Positions 1 through 9,336 of a stretch of DNA of 64,000 nucleotides are shown piece after piece. Source of the stretch: Phocaeicola fibrisolvens (GTDB lineage Bacteria > Bacteroidota > Bacteroidia > Bacteroidales > Bacteroidaceae); assembly GCF_025567125.1 (NCBI RefSeq), contig NZ_JAOQJI010000007.1:62001-126000 (forward strand), given 5' to 3'. The position numbers were made by a program, and so were the translations under genes. The notes beneath the pieces are model-generated. The model was not told the origin of the DNA, did not search any database, and saw only the letters and a list, made by a program, of their open reading frames with translations. Numbering within the stretch: position 1 is the stretch's first letter; each line of letters opens with the position of its first letter.

Positions 1-1516
1 TCCCGTTGTGGTCGTCGAGCGAGAGGTGTCCGTTGAACCCGCCCGGCTTGAAGTCGCCGTTCAGCGCGATGTGCTGATACTGGTAATGGTTGTACTCAAG
101 AGACGAAATCTCTCCCTTGATGTGCGATTCCAGCTGGTTGTTGCGGTATTGCAGTCCCTTCAGCTCCAGGTCGAACGAGGTCTTCCCGAGTTCCTCCTTG
201 GCCAGCAGTTTCCCCAGCTCGAACTCTTGGGTCGAGATGCGTCCCGAGTAGCTTTTCTGCAAGGTCAGCGTGTCGGTGTGCATGGTCACGTTGGCGTTGA
301 GCTGTCCCGGACGGCTCTTGACGGTACCGTGGGCGGTGATGCGTGAGGGATAGCCCGACACGTCGCCCTGGAACTGGATGAATCCGAGGCGCTGGATGAG
401 GTCGGGCAGGTTCGTTTCTGCCCCTTTCAGGTTGTGGAACAGCCAGGGAAGGGCTTTCTCGCTGACATCGGCCTGGGTGATTTCGCCGAAGAAATAAGGT
501 GACTTGACAGACTGATTGGCGTCCATCATCCCCTGTGCGCGCAGAATCAGCTCCTTCTGGGGACTGGCCAGGTAGAAGTGGGTGCAGCGGAACTGCCGTC
601 CCTTGCCGCGGAACGTCGCGTCGATGTGGATGGAGTCCTGGAAGTGCGTCAGTGCCGGGACGAAATACGACAGGTCGGCCGGTGTGACAGAGGCCCGCAG
701 GTTGCCCATGTAGTTCACCGGATTCTCCGGCGACGTCAGCAGGTGCGGGTCCTTGAGATTGCCCGTAGCCGACAGCGTGTCGATGCACACGAAGGTAGAC
801 GGCAGGTGGAGAGTCAGCTCCTGCAGGTAGATGCCCTGCGGATTGGCCGTCACCTTGAGGGCAAACTTCTTCAGGCGGAAGCCGCTCTGTTCGTTGAAGC
901 TCATGCGCCGGATTTGGGCGTTGAGCGAGTCTTTCTGCAAGGCCTTCAAGGAGAGGGTGGCCGAAAGCTCACTGATGCCGATGTGGCTGGAGTTGAATTT
1001 CCGGGGGGTGACCGCTTCCGAGAGGACATCGTAGTGCACCTGTCCGCGGCGAATCAGTACGGAGTTGATGCGCAGGTCGAGGGGGCTTTCCTGCTTCGTG
1101 CTGTCTTTGGAAGCAAAGGCGTCGATGAGAAACTGGCAGTTCAGCGGGGCATCCGGAGTGGGACGGCTCAGACGGGCGTCCAGACCGAACAGCTGGATGC
1201 TGCTGATGCGAATCTGCTTGCGGAAAAGCGAGGGAATGTCTATCTTGACGGAGAAACGCGAGATGCCCAGCAGGTCTTTTCCCTGCCGGTCCTTGATGCG
1301 CACGTTCTGGATGACCACGCGGTTCAACAAGCCCAGGTCGACGTTGCCGATGCGGACCTCGGCCTGCACCAGCCGGGAAAGCTCACGGGCCGCATACGTA
1401 CTGACACGATGCTGCACCGCCGGAAGGCTGAACAGGGCAATCAGGCCGAAATAAAGAATCAGTGCGGAAATGACCGTGAGGCGTATGGCTTGTTTTATGC
1501 GCGTGAATCTACTCAT
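1..1516 (-). CDS. tamB: TamB-family translocation/assembly protein, N-terminal part (cut by window edge)
   Basis: The minus strand is open from an ATG at 1516 to the first base of the window, giving 505 codons with no stop. One N-terminal membrane helix lies at about residues 9-31, with no signal-peptide cleavage site. It is followed by a long, low-complexity beta-rich region with repeated statements of the type 'sv.i.ripsLfr', typical of AsmA/TamB (DUF490) proteins. Bacteroidales members are usually about 1,450-1,550 residues, so roughly a third is visible. Such proteins are anchored in the inner membrane and span the periplasm, acting in outer-membrane protein assembly or lipid transport. 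The gene is divergent from the antiporter gene. A -7 box (TACTTTTG) lies 24 bases upstream. The family call rests on the N-terminal pattern; the diagnostic C-terminal domain is outside the window. Confidence 0.75.
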   Translation of the reverse strand, partial: MSRFTRIKQAIRLTVISALILYFGLIALFSLPAVQHRVSTYAARELSRLVQAEVRIGNVDLGLLNRVVIQNVRIKDRQGKDLLGISRFSVKIDIPSLFRKQIRISSIQLFGLDARLSRPTPDAPLNCQFLIDAFASKDSTKQESPLDLRINSVLIRRGQVHYDVLSEAVTPRKFNSSHIGISELSATLSLKALQKDSLNAQIRRMSFNEQSGFRLKKFALKVTANPQGIYLQELTLHLPSTFVCIDTLSATGNLKDPHLLTSPENPVNYMGNLRASVTPADLSYFVPALTHFQDSIHIDATFRGKGRQFRCTHFYLASPQKELILRAQGMMDANQSVKSPYFFGEITQADVSEKALPWLFHNLKGAETNLPDLIQRLGFIQFQGDVSGYPSRITAHGTVKSRPGQLNANVTMHTDTLTLQKSYSGRISTQEFELGKLLAKEELGKTSFDLELKGLQYRNNQLESHIKGEISSLEYNHYQYQHIALNGDFKPGGFNGHLSLDDHNG

Positions 1517-1539
1517 CTATTTTTTCTGCAATTAGTAAA

Positions 1540-1547
1540 CAAAAGTA
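1540..1547 (-). promoter_or_regulatory. Bacteroidetes -7 box for the tamB-like gene
   Basis: TACTTTTG on the minus strand matches the TAnnTTTG consensus exactly and sits 24 bases before the ATG. No TTTG was found at the -33 spacing, so the call rests on the -7 element alone. Confidence 0.5.
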
Positions 1548-1640
1548 CAAATAACCGACGAAGAAAGTGGACATCGGAAAGGGTTATTAGCAGTTTTTAA
1601 GTTTTGCAGAAAGCTTTGTTTGTCTGTTTTTGCGGTAATA

Positions 1641-1693
1641 AAATTCTATTTTTATTCATTTTTACATTGAAAATGCAAATAAAAATAGAATTT
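1641..1693. repeat. long AT-rich inverted repeat (22-bp arms)
   Basis: The left arm 1641-1662 and the right arm 1670-1693 are complementary over 22 bases, with a single two-base bulge (CA) in the right arm and a seven-base loop. It lies in the 255-base divergent gap between the tamB-like gene and the antiporter gene, about 80 bases before the antiporter ATG. It has no clear T-run, so it is not an obvious terminator. It could be a regulatory dyad or a small inverted-repeat element. Confidence 0.6.
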
Positions 1694-1771
1694 ATGCGGA
1701 TATTTGAAAAAATATTCGGAAATTTGTGCCGTTTTTAGGAAACCATAGATTATTGAACATAGATTGACGAA

Positions 1772-3220
1772 ATGACACAGAAACTGAAAATTCCTTCTCC
1801 GCTGGCTTCGTTGTTGCCGGTGCTGGTCCTGGTGGTCCTGCTTTTTTTTACCATTCGCCTGCTGGGAGCCGATGCGCTGGGCGGGGGCAGTCAGATTTGC
1901 CTGCTGCTGACGACGGCCTTGTGTGCCGCCATGGGCATGGGGCGTTACGGGGTGGCCTGGAGAGATATTGAGCATGCCATTGTGAACAACATTGCAGGGG
2001 TGAGTTCCGCCCTGATTATTCTACTGATTATCGGTGCGCTGTCGGCAGCCTGGATGCTGGGTGGCGTAGTACCTACGCTGATATATTACGGTGTACAGAT
2101 TATCCATCCGAAATTTTTCCTGGTGTCGTGCTGTGCGATTTGTGCCGTGGTATCGGTCATGACCGGCAGCTCGTGGACCACGATAGCCACCATCGGCATT
2201 GCCCTGATGGGCATCGGCAAGGCACAGGGATTCGACGAGGGCTGGATTGCCGGAGCCATCGTGTCGGGAGCGTACTTCGGCGACAAGGTGTCTCCACTTT
2301 CGGACACGACCATCCTGGCTTCGTCGGTGACGGACACCCCGCTGTTCACGCACATCCGTTACATGATGTACACCACGGTGCCCTCCATCGTGATTGCCCT
2401 GGCGATTTTTACGGTGGCCGGTTTTTCGCACGAGGCCACGGACAGTTCGCAGATGGCGGTGTTTACCACCGGACTGGCCGAGCGTTTCCACATCACCTTC
2501 TGGGTCTTGCTGGTGCCGGTAGTGACGGGTATCCTGATTGCCCGGAAGGTGTCGTCCATCATCACGCTGTTTGTGTCGACGGCACTGGCTGTGGTTTGCA
2601 TGCTGGTGTTTCAGACCGACGTGCTGCGGGAGGTGGCCGGCGAGGGAGTGTCTGGTGCCGAAGCGTTGTATAAAGGAGTGCTGCTGGCTTTGTCGGGCGG
2701 CACGTCTGTGCAGGCCTCCAGTCCGGAACTGACGGAACTGATTGCCACCCGCGGCATGGGCGGCATGATGGACACGGTGTGGCTGATTCTCTGTGCCATG
2801 TGCCTGGGCGGGGCGATGACGGCCTGCGGCATGCTGGGCAGCATTACGCGGATGTTCGTACACCTGACCCATAAGCTAGCGGGAACGGTGACGGCTACGG
2901 TGGCCTCCGGCCTGTTTCTGAACCTGGCCACGGCCGACCAGTATATTTCGATTATCCTCACCGGAAACATGTTTAAGGATATTTACCAGAAGAACGGATA
3001 CGAGTCGCGTCTGCTGAGCCGTACGACGGAAGATGCCGTGACGGTGACCAGTCCGCTGATTCCCTGGAACACGTGCGGCATGACGCAGGCCACCATCTTG
3101 AGCGTGCCTACGCTGGTGTACCTGCCGTACTGCTTCTTCAACCTGCTCAGTCCGCTGATGAGCATCTTCGTGGCGTGCATCGGCTACAAGATTGTGCGTC
3201 CGGCCAAGCACAAGGAATGA
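1772..3220 (+). CDS. nhaC: Na+/H+ antiporter, NhaC family
   Basis: This 482-residue integral membrane protein has about 11-12 hydrophobic segments. It should exchange external H+ for cytoplasmic Na+, as NhaC antiporters do. The signature GDKVSPLSDTT, near residues 170-180, is typical of the NhaC/YvgK group, and a second conserved run (TTEDAVTVTSPLIPWNTCG) is near residue 420-435. Length fits the family. The start is the ATG at 1772; an upstream reading frame offers no better start. It is followed after 23 bases by the pepC-like gene, so the two may share a transcript. No convincing -7 box was found in the upstream gap. The Na+ link is notable because the Na+-pumping NQR operon lies 6 kb downstream, but that is only proximity. 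Confidence 0.88.
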   Translation: MTQKLKIPSPLASLLPVLVLVVLLFFTIRLLGADALGGGSQICLLLTTALCAAMGMGRYGVAWRDIEHAIVNNIAGVSSALIILLIIGALSAAWMLGGVVPTLIYYGVQIIHPKFFLVSCCAICAVVSVMTGSSWTTIATIGIALMGIGKAQGFDEGWIAGAIVSGAYFGDKVSPLSDTTILASSVTDTPLFTHIRYMMYTTVPSIVIALAIFTVAGFSHEATDSSQMAVFTTGLAERFHITFWVLLVPVVTGILIARKVSSIITLFVSTALAVVCMLVFQTDVLREVAGEGVSGAEALYKGVLLALSGGTSVQASSPELTELIATRGMGGMMDTVWLILCAMCLGGAMTACGMLGSITRMFVHLTHKLAGTVTATVASGLFLNLATADQYISIILTGNMFKDIYQKNGYESRLLSRTTEDAVTVTSPLIPWNTCGMTQATILSVPTLVYLPYCFFNLLSPLMSIFVACIGYKIVRPAKHKE

Positions 3221-3243
3221 ACTCATTAAAACCATAAAATATA

Positions 3244-4638
3244 ATGAACCAGAAACACGTAACATTGGCTGCCTGCCTGATGGCTTTCGGGCTGACATTG
3301 CAGGCACAGAATGGAGGCATCTCTCCGGAAATGCTGAAGGAAATTCAGCGCAGTTATCAGAATACAGCTGCCGACAAGGCGATTCGCAATGCCTTGGGCG
3401 GTACCAGCATCAAGCAACTGGCCCTGAACCAGGAAAACCAGCAGGCGGTGGACGCCGATTTCTCCATCAAGGTGGAGTCGAAGGGAATCACCGACCAGCA
3501 GTCGTCGGGCCGCTGCTGGCTGTTTACGGGACTGAACGTGATGCGGGCCAAGGCCATTGCCAAATACGACCTGCCGGGACTGGAGTTCTCGCAGGTATAC
3601 TGTTTCTTCTGGGACCAGCTGGAGAAGTCCAACCTCTTCCTGCAGGGGGTGATTGAAACGGCGGGCAAGCCGATGAGCGACCAGACAGTGGAATGGCTGT
3701 TCAAGCATCCGCTGAGCGACGGAGGTACCTTTACGGGGGTGGCCGACATCGTGACGAAGTACGGACTGGTGCCCAAGGAGGCCATGCCGGAAACGTACAG
3801 CAGTGAGCATACGTCGTATATGTCGTCATTGATTGGACTGAAACTGAAGGAGTTCGGGCTGGAACTGAGAGACCTGTCGGCCAAAGGTGAAAAGACGGCA
3901 GTCATTGAGAAACGGAAGGAAGAGATGCTGGGTACGGTCTACCGGATGCTGGCACTGACCCTGGGCGTGCCGCCGACTTCGTTCGACTACGTGCGCAAGG
4001 ACAGCAAGGGCAAGGTGGTGGAAACAGAGCATCACACACCGATGTCGTTCCTGGAGAAGTATGGCGACAAGAACCTGCTGACTAACTACGTGATGGTGAT
4101 GAACGACCCGTCGCGCGAATACTATAAGTGCTACGAGATTGCCTACGACCGTCACTGCTACGACGGGAAGAACTGGACGTACGTGAACCTGCCGGTGGAG
4201 GAAATCAAGGAGATGGCCATCGCCTCACTGAAGGACAGCACCCGGATGTATTTCTCCAGCGACGTGACCCAGATGGACAGTAACCGCGGACTGCTGGACG
4301 TGCACAATTATGATTTCGATTCGCTGATGGGCACCACTTTCGGCATGGACAAGAAGCAGCGTATCCAGACTTTCGCCAGCATGTCGGCTCATGCCATGAC
4401 GCTGATGGCTGTCGACCTCGACGAGCACGGAAAGCCGAAAAAATGGATGGTGGAAAACAGCTGGGGCCCTTCTGCCGGCTATCAGGGACACCTGATCATG
4501 ACCGACGAATGGTTCAATGAATACATGTTCCGCCTGGTACTGGAAACTAAATACGTGCCGAAGAAAGTGCTCGACATTTTCAAGCAGAAGCCGATACAGC
4601 TTCCGGCATGGGATCCGATGTTTGCGGAAGAAAAATAA
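3244..4638 (+). CDS. pepC: exported C1 (bleomycin hydrolase/PepC-type) aminopeptidase
   Basis: This 464-residue papain-fold peptidase starts with a signal peptide (residues 1-22, ending LQAQ), so it should act in the periplasm or envelope, unlike the cytoplasmic PepC of Firmicutes. The catalytic triad is visible: Cys91 in DQQSSGRCWLF, His383 in SAHAM, and Asn405 in VENSWG. The long insert between Cys and His is typical of the PepC/bleomycin hydrolase family (MEROPS C1B), which trims N-terminal residues from peptides. The start ATG at 3244 is 23 bases after the antiporter stop. A weak hairpin follows the stop codon. The enzyme class is secure, the physiological substrate is not. Confidence 0.9.
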   Translation: MNQKHVTLAACLMAFGLTLQAQNGGISPEMLKEIQRSYQNTAADKAIRNALGGTSIKQLALNQENQQAVDADFSIKVESKGITDQQSSGRCWLFTGLNVMRAKAIAKYDLPGLEFSQVYCFFWDQLEKSNLFLQGVIETAGKPMSDQTVEWLFKHPLSDGGTFTGVADIVTKYGLVPKEAMPETYSSEHTSYMSSLIGLKLKEFGLELRDLSAKGEKTAVIEKRKEEMLGTVYRMLALTLGVPPTSFDYVRKDSKGKVVETEHHTPMSFLEKYGDKNLLTNYVMVMNDPSREYYKCYEIAYDRHCYDGKNWTYVNLPVEEIKEMAIASLKDSTRMYFSSDVTQMDSNRGLLDVHNYDFDSLMGTTFGMDKKQRIQTFASMSAHAMTLMAVDLDEHGKPKKWMVENSWGPSAGYQGHLIMTDEWFNEYMFRLVLETKYVPKKVLDIFKQKPIQLPAWDPMFAEEK

Positions 4639-4639
4639 G

Positions 4640-4675
4640 CGAAGCGGGGGAAATAACCGTCCCCTGGCTTGTTTT
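4640..4675 (+). terminator. possible weak terminator after pepC
   Basis: AAGC-GGGG pairs with CCCC-GCTT across a ten-base loop, with small bulges, and is followed by TTGTTTTATTG. The stem is interrupted and the T-tract is short, so the call is tentative. Confidence 0.35.
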
Positions 4676-4712
4676 ATTGCGGAAAAAATCTTTTCTTTGT
4701 GAAAAGAGTCAT

Positions 4713-4745
4713 TTTGACGGGGCGAGGAGATACCGGGTATCTTCG
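4713..4745 (+). promoter_or_regulatory. promoter of the first SusC/SusD pair
   Basis: TTTG at 4713-4716 is followed after 21 bases by TATCTTCG at 4738-4745, one mismatch from TAnnTTTG. Transcription would begin near 4752, giving a leader of about 20 bases before the ATG at 4773. Confidence 0.55.
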
Positions 4746-4772
4746 CGCCCTTTAACCTTAAATAAGTTTGCT

Positions 4773-7523
4773 ATGAACGAGATACGACCAGTTTCCCGAG
4801 CATTGTGCAGTATGCTGTTCCTGGGATGTTTGTGGGGCGGTTTCCCTCTTTGCGTACAGGGACAGAACGGAGAAGACCTGCCGCCTGATTCCATTTATAC
4901 CATTGGTTATGCCCGTGGAAGTCTGAAAAACATTTCCGGCTCGGTGGAGCAGATTACGGAGAAACAGATGAACCGGGAGCTGATTACCAACCCGCTGGAA
5001 GCCATTCAGGGACGAGTGCCCGGCCTTACCATCCTGAAGAGCAACAACGGGATGGCGGCGCTGGAGTCGGTGCGTCTGCGGGGAACGACTTCGCTGACCA
5101 GCGGCAATGACCCGCTGATTATCGTGGACGGGGTGTTGGGCGACCTGACGATGCTGGCTTCGGTCTATCCTGCCGACATCGAGACCTTTACCATCCTGAA
5201 GGATGCGTCGGAGACGGCGCAGTACGGTTCGCGTGGGGCTTCGGGCGTCATCAACATCGTCACCAAGAAGGGACTGGCGGGGAAGACGCGCGTCAACTAC
5301 AACGGCAGCTTCGGAATCTCGCATGCCTACCGCAGACTGGATATGCTGTCGGGGGCGGAGTATCGCCGGCTGGCGGCGGAACACGGGTGGAGCATCCTCG
5401 ACAAGGGGTATGATACGAACTTCCAGAAGGCCATCGAACAGACGGGTTTGCAGCAGAACCACAATATCGCATTTTATGGGGGAGGAGAAGCTTCCAATTA
5501 CAGGGTGTCGCTGGGCTTCCAGAACCGGGAGGGAGTGATCCAGCACGAAGGCATGAAACTGTTTACGGCCAACATGAATATGTCGCAGAAGATGCTCGAC
5601 GGACTGATTGACTGCGAGCTGGGGCTGTTCGGCTCCATGCGGCGCGACCGCACGTTGTTCGACCTGCAGAAGACATTCTATTCGGCGGCGGCTTTCAATC
5701 CTACCTTCCCTGATTTTCCCAACCCGGAGACAGGAGGATGGGACCAGATTACGACGGCCAGCCAGATTACGAATCCGCTGGCCTGGATGGACGTGGACAA
5801 CCGGGAGGAGACTTCTTATTTCAGTGCCCATGCCCGCCTGACGTTCCATCTATGGAAGGATTTGAAGATGGTGCTGTTCGGCTCTTATACGTACAGCACG
5901 ACGGAGAATGCACAGTTTCTGCCGACCACGGTGTGGGGCAACGGACAGGCTTACCGGGGCAACCGCAGGGCGGAGTCCATGCTGGGGAATGCCATGCTGA
6001 CGTACCAGAAGAAGCTGGGAGCGCATTTCCTGGATGTGCTGGCCCTGGGGGAAGTGGAGAAAGACCGCTTTCAGGGATTTTATACGACCACGACCAATTT
6101 CTCATCGAATACGATGGGCTATCACAGCTTGCAGGCGGGGGCCCTGCGTCCCTGGGAGGGGACAGGCTCTTATTACGAAGAGCCGCATCTGGTGTCTTTC
6201 CTGGGACGGGTGAACTATACGTACGACGACCGCTATGTGCTGACGGCCAACTTGCGGACGGATGCTTCTTCCAAGTTCGGACGGAACCACAAATGGGGCG
6301 TGTTCCCGGCCGTGTCGGTGGCCTGGAACGTGACACAGGAGAAGTTCATGCGGCCGTATCGCTGGATAGACAACCTGAAGCTGAGGATGGGCTACGGACT
6401 GGCGGGCAACCAGGGAGGTATTGATTCGTACACCACCCTGTCACTGGTCCGGCCGAACGGGGTGACACCGGTGGGCAACTCGCCGATTGTGACGTATGAA
6501 AGCCTGAAGAATGTCAACCCGAACCTGAAATGGGAGGTGAAGTCGACCTTCAATGCGGGGGTGGACATGGGGTTCTACGGCAACCGCGTGCTGCTTTCGG
6601 TGAACTATTATCTTTCCAAAACCCGGGATATGCTGTATCAGTATGACGTGAGTGTGCCTCCCTTTGCCTACAACAAACTGCTGGCCAACCTGGGCTCCAT
6701 GTGGAACAGCGGTACGGAGCTTTCCATCGGTCTGACTCCGCTGCGTACCAAGGATATGGAGCTGAATATCAACGCCAATGTGACGTTCCAGCGCAACAAG
6801 CTCCTGTCGCTGAGCGGAATCTATGAAGGGGAACAGGTCAGTGCAGCACAGTATACGGCATTGGCAGGACTCAACGGGGCCGGTCTGCACGGTGGGTACA
6901 ACCAGATTGTGTATCAGATTGTGGGACAACCGCTGGGAGTTTTCTATTTGCCGCATTGCGAGGGACTTGTGCCGGACGGAAAGGGGGGATACACCTATCA
7001 GATTGCCGACCTGAACGGGGGAGGCGTGAACCTGGAGGACGGGGAAGACCGTTATGTGGCCGGACAGGCTACCCCCAAGACGCTGCTGGGTTCGAACATC
7101 AGTTTCCGGTACAAGCGTTTCGATGTGTCGCTGCAGATAAACGGGGCATTCGGGCACAAGATTTACAACGGAACGTCTCTGACGTATATGAACATGAACA
7201 GTCTGCCTGACTACAATGTGTTGGCGGAGGCTCCGGCACGGAACATACGCGACCTCACGGCTACGGACTACTGGCTGGAAAGCGGCAATTACGTGAACTT
7301 TGATTACCTCACCGTGGGATGGAACATTCCGCTCCGGAAAACGCGTTACCTGCACGGGGCCCGACTGGCGCTGACCGTCAACAACCTGGGAACCATTTCC
7401 GGATATTCGGGACTGACTCCGCTCATCAATTCCACGCTCGTGGACGAGACTTTCGGGGTGGACGACAAACGGACTTACCCGCTTTCAAGAACCTATATCA
7501 TCAGTTTAAGTCTTAACTTCTAA
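4773..7523 (+). CDS. SusC/RagA-type TonB-dependent outer-membrane transporter lacking the N-terminal carboxypeptidase-like domain
   Basis: This 916-residue protein has a signal peptide of about 30 residues (ending CVQGQ). It then goes almost directly into the TonB plug domain: NPLEAIQGRVPGL near residue 70, LRGTTSL, and IVDGVLGD near 115. It continues through a long beta-barrel and ends in a C-terminal aromatic residue (SLSLNF). Most Bacteroides SusC proteins carry an 80-100 residue carboxypeptidase-regulatory-like domain before the plug, and this one does not. The start chosen is the ATG at 4773; the frame extends upstream to 4608, but that part runs into the pepC coding region and shows no signal sequence. 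The SusD-type gene begins 10 bases after the stop, so the two form one import complex. No hydrolase gene is adjacent, so the ligand cannot be inferred. Confidence 0.9.
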   Translation: MNEIRPVSRALCSMLFLGCLWGGFPLCVQGQNGEDLPPDSIYTIGYARGSLKNISGSVEQITEKQMNRELITNPLEAIQGRVPGLTILKSNNGMAALESVRLRGTTSLTSGNDPLIIVDGVLGDLTMLASVYPADIETFTILKDASETAQYGSRGASGVINIVTKKGLAGKTRVNYNGSFGISHAYRRLDMLSGAEYRRLAAEHGWSILDKGYDTNFQKAIEQTGLQQNHNIAFYGGGEASNYRVSLGFQNREGVIQHEGMKLFTANMNMSQKMLDGLIDCELGLFGSMRRDRTLFDLQKTFYSAAAFNPTFPDFPNPETGGWDQITTASQITNPLAWMDVDNREETSYFSAHARLTFHLWKDLKMVLFGSYTYSTTENAQFLPTTVWGNGQAYRGNRRAESMLGNAMLTYQKKLGAHFLDVLALGEVEKDRFQGFYTTTTNFSSNTMGYHSLQAGALRPWEGTGSYYEEPHLVSFLGRVNYTYDDRYVLTANLRTDASSKFGRNHKWGVFPAVSVAWNVTQEKFMRPYRWIDNLKLRMGYGLAGNQGGIDSYTTLSLVRPNGVTPVGNSPIVTYESLKNVNPNLKWEVKSTFNAGVDMGFYGNRVLLSVNYYLSKTRDMLYQYDVSVPPFAYNKLLANLGSMWNSGTELSIGLTPLRTKDMELNINANVTFQRNKLLSLSGIYEGEQVSAAQYTALAGLNGAGLHGGYNQIVYQIVGQPLGVFYLPHCEGLVPDGKGGYTYQIADLNGGGVNLEDGEDRYVAGQATPKTLLGSNISFRYKRFDVSLQINGAFGHKIYNGTSLTYMNMNSLPDYNVLAEAPARNIRDLTATDYWLESGNYVNFDYLTVGWNIPLRKTRYLHGARLALTVNNLGTISGYSGLTPLINSTLVDETFGVDDKRTYPLSRTYIISLSLNF

Positions 7524-7533
7524 ACCGCTTGTT

Positions 7534-9165
7534 ATGAAAAGAATATATGTTTTTATATCTGCCGCTTTCAGCCTCCTTGCCGGTGCTTCCTGCAGTGCTT
7601 ATCTCGATGAAAGTCCCAAGGACCGGCTGGACGAGGAAACGGCCTATTCCACGCTGTCGGACGTGCAGCGCAACGGGGTGCTTTCGCTGTACAACTACGT
7701 GGGAGGCTATGTCGACAGTCAGGGACTGCAAGGCACCGGGCGGGGCATATACGACCTGAATACCTTCACCACCGACGAGGCGATGATGCCTACCCGCGGA
7801 GGCGACTGGTATGACGGGGGATTCTGGCAGGGTTTGTACCTGCATCGCTGGGGAGTGAACAACGAGGCCATTTATGCCACTTGGGAATACCTGTACCGCA
7901 CGGTGATTCTGTGCAACGGCTCGCTGGAGAAAATCCAGGCTTTTTCGGCGGCGCATCCCACGGAAGAGGTGGCTCCTTTGGTGGCCGAAGTGCGGGCCTT
8001 GCGGGCGATGTTTTATTATTATATCATGGACCTTTTCGGCAGTGTGCCTCTCATTGAGAAGAGCAGTCCGGCACTTGAAGAGATTGTTCAGGAAAAACGG
8101 TCTAAGGTGTTCTATTTCATCGTGAAAGAACTGATGGATTCCGAACCTTTCCTGAGCTTGGAACGGAGCAATCAGCCGGGAGTCTATTATGGAAGGGTGA
8201 CCCGTCCGGTGGTCTGGTTCCTGTTGGCCAAGCTGGCCCTGAATGCCGAAGTCTATGCCGACGACGACTGGACCGACGGAAGCCGTCCGGACGGGAAATC
8301 GCTCTTTTTCGAAGTGGACGGACAGTCGTTGAATGCCTGGCAGACGGTGTGCCGTTATGGGGAGAAACTGGCGGCTGCCGGATACAGCCTGGAAGAAGAC
8401 TATACGGCCAATTTTGCGGTCTTCAACGAGTCTTCGAAAGAGAATATCTTTGTGATTCCCATGGACAAGACACTGTATGCCAACCAGTTTATCTACCTGT
8501 TCCGCTCGCGCCACTACAACCATGCCAAAGCTTACGGACTGGGAGGGGAAAACGGAGCGTCGGCCACAAAGGAAGTGCTGGAAGCTTTCGGCTACGACAC
8601 GCCGCAGGTGGATGCCCGATTTGACTATTGCTATTTTGCCGGTCCGGTGAACGACCTGGAAGGCCGTCAGGTGATGCTCGACGACGGAGTGACCCCGCTG
8701 GTGTATGAGCCGTGGAAGGTAGCCCTCGACGTATCGGGACAGCCCTGGGAAAAGACCGCCGGAGCCCGGATGAAGAAATACGAGGTCGACCCGACGGCCC
8801 TCAAAGACGGGAAACTGCTGGACAATGACATCGTGCTCTTCCGCTATGCCGACATGCTGCTCATGCAGAGCGAGGCCAAGGTGCGCAACGGAGAGAACGG
8901 CGATGCCGAGCTGAACCGGGTGAGAAGCCGGGTGGGGATGCCTCCGCAGACAGCCACCCTCGACTGTCTGCTGGAAGAACGCATGAGGGAGCTGGCCTGG
9001 GAAGGATGGAGGCGGCAAGACCTCATCCGCTTCGGCCGTTTTACCCGTGCCTACAGCGACCGTCCGCAGCTTCCCGGGGAAGAAAACGGGTATACGACGG
9101 TATTTCCCATCCCCGAAAAGGTGGTCGGCATGAATCCCAATTTATATCAGCATAAGGGATATTAA
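7534..9165 (+). CDS. SusD/RagB-type outer-membrane nutrient-binding lipoprotein
   Basis: This 543-residue lipoprotein has a signal sequence ending in the lipobox LLAGASC, with acylation at Cys20, followed by the acidic YLDESPKD stretch common in SusD proteins. TPR-like helices start around residue 85. The closing RagB motif is present near residue 480-500 (LLEERMRELAWEGWRRQDLIRFGRF). It should sit as a lid on the partner SusC barrel and bind the ligand at the cell surface. It follows the SusC gene by 10 bases. A terminator-like hairpin is found 55 bases after its stop. No regulator or glycoside hydrolase accompanies the pair, so it is an orphan SusCD set. Confidence 0.93.
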   Translation: MKRIYVFISAAFSLLAGASCSAYLDESPKDRLDEETAYSTLSDVQRNGVLSLYNYVGGYVDSQGLQGTGRGIYDLNTFTTDEAMMPTRGGDWYDGGFWQGLYLHRWGVNNEAIYATWEYLYRTVILCNGSLEKIQAFSAAHPTEEVAPLVAEVRALRAMFYYYIMDLFGSVPLIEKSSPALEEIVQEKRSKVFYFIVKELMDSEPFLSLERSNQPGVYYGRVTRPVVWFLLAKLALNAEVYADDDWTDGSRPDGKSLFFEVDGQSLNAWQTVCRYGEKLAAAGYSLEEDYTANFAVFNESSKENIFVIPMDKTLYANQFIYLFRSRHYNHAKAYGLGGENGASATKEVLEAFGYDTPQVDARFDYCYFAGPVNDLEGRQVMLDDGVTPLVYEPWKVALDVSGQPWEKTAGARMKKYEVDPTALKDGKLLDNDIVLFRYADMLLMQSEAKVRNGENGDAELNRVRSRVGMPPQTATLDCLLEERMRELAWEGWRRQDLIRFGRFTRAYSDRPQLPGEENGYTTVFPIPEKVVGMNPNLYQHKGY

Positions 9166-9219
9166 GGAAATTTTTGCTTTCTCCAGGTGACAGAATCGCT
9201 GTTTTGTCATGTAGATTTT

Positions 9220-9278
9220 ACATTTGCCCGCGATATAAAGAAATATTTCTCTAATTCGATGGGCAAATGTTCTTTTTT
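9220..9278 (+). terminator. terminator after the orphan SusC/SusD pair
   Basis: ACATTTGCCC at 9220-9229 pairs perfectly with GGGCAAATGT at 9261-9270, followed by TTCTTTTTT-like T-rich sequence. The loop itself contains the perfect palindrome GAAATATTTC (9240-9249). It separates the SusCD pair from the NQR promoter. Confidence 0.6.
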
Positions 9279-9293
9279 CACTTCTTTTTTCTT

Positions 9294-9301
9294 TAATTTT
9301 G
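9294..9301 (+). promoter_or_regulatory. -7 box of the nqr operon
   Basis: TAATTTTG is an exact TAnnTTTG match, 35 bases before the nqrA ATG. No clear TTTG is present at the -33 position. Confidence 0.55.
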
Positions 9302-9336
9302 CACGCAAAATAGAAAACCATTTTTTATAACCTAAC

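Noticed and set aside
4763..4770. TAAGTTTG, an exact -7 box match, two bases before the SusC ATG
   Set aside because: Transcription would start at or inside the start codon. The TTTG-N21-TATCTTCG pair upstream is a better promoter.
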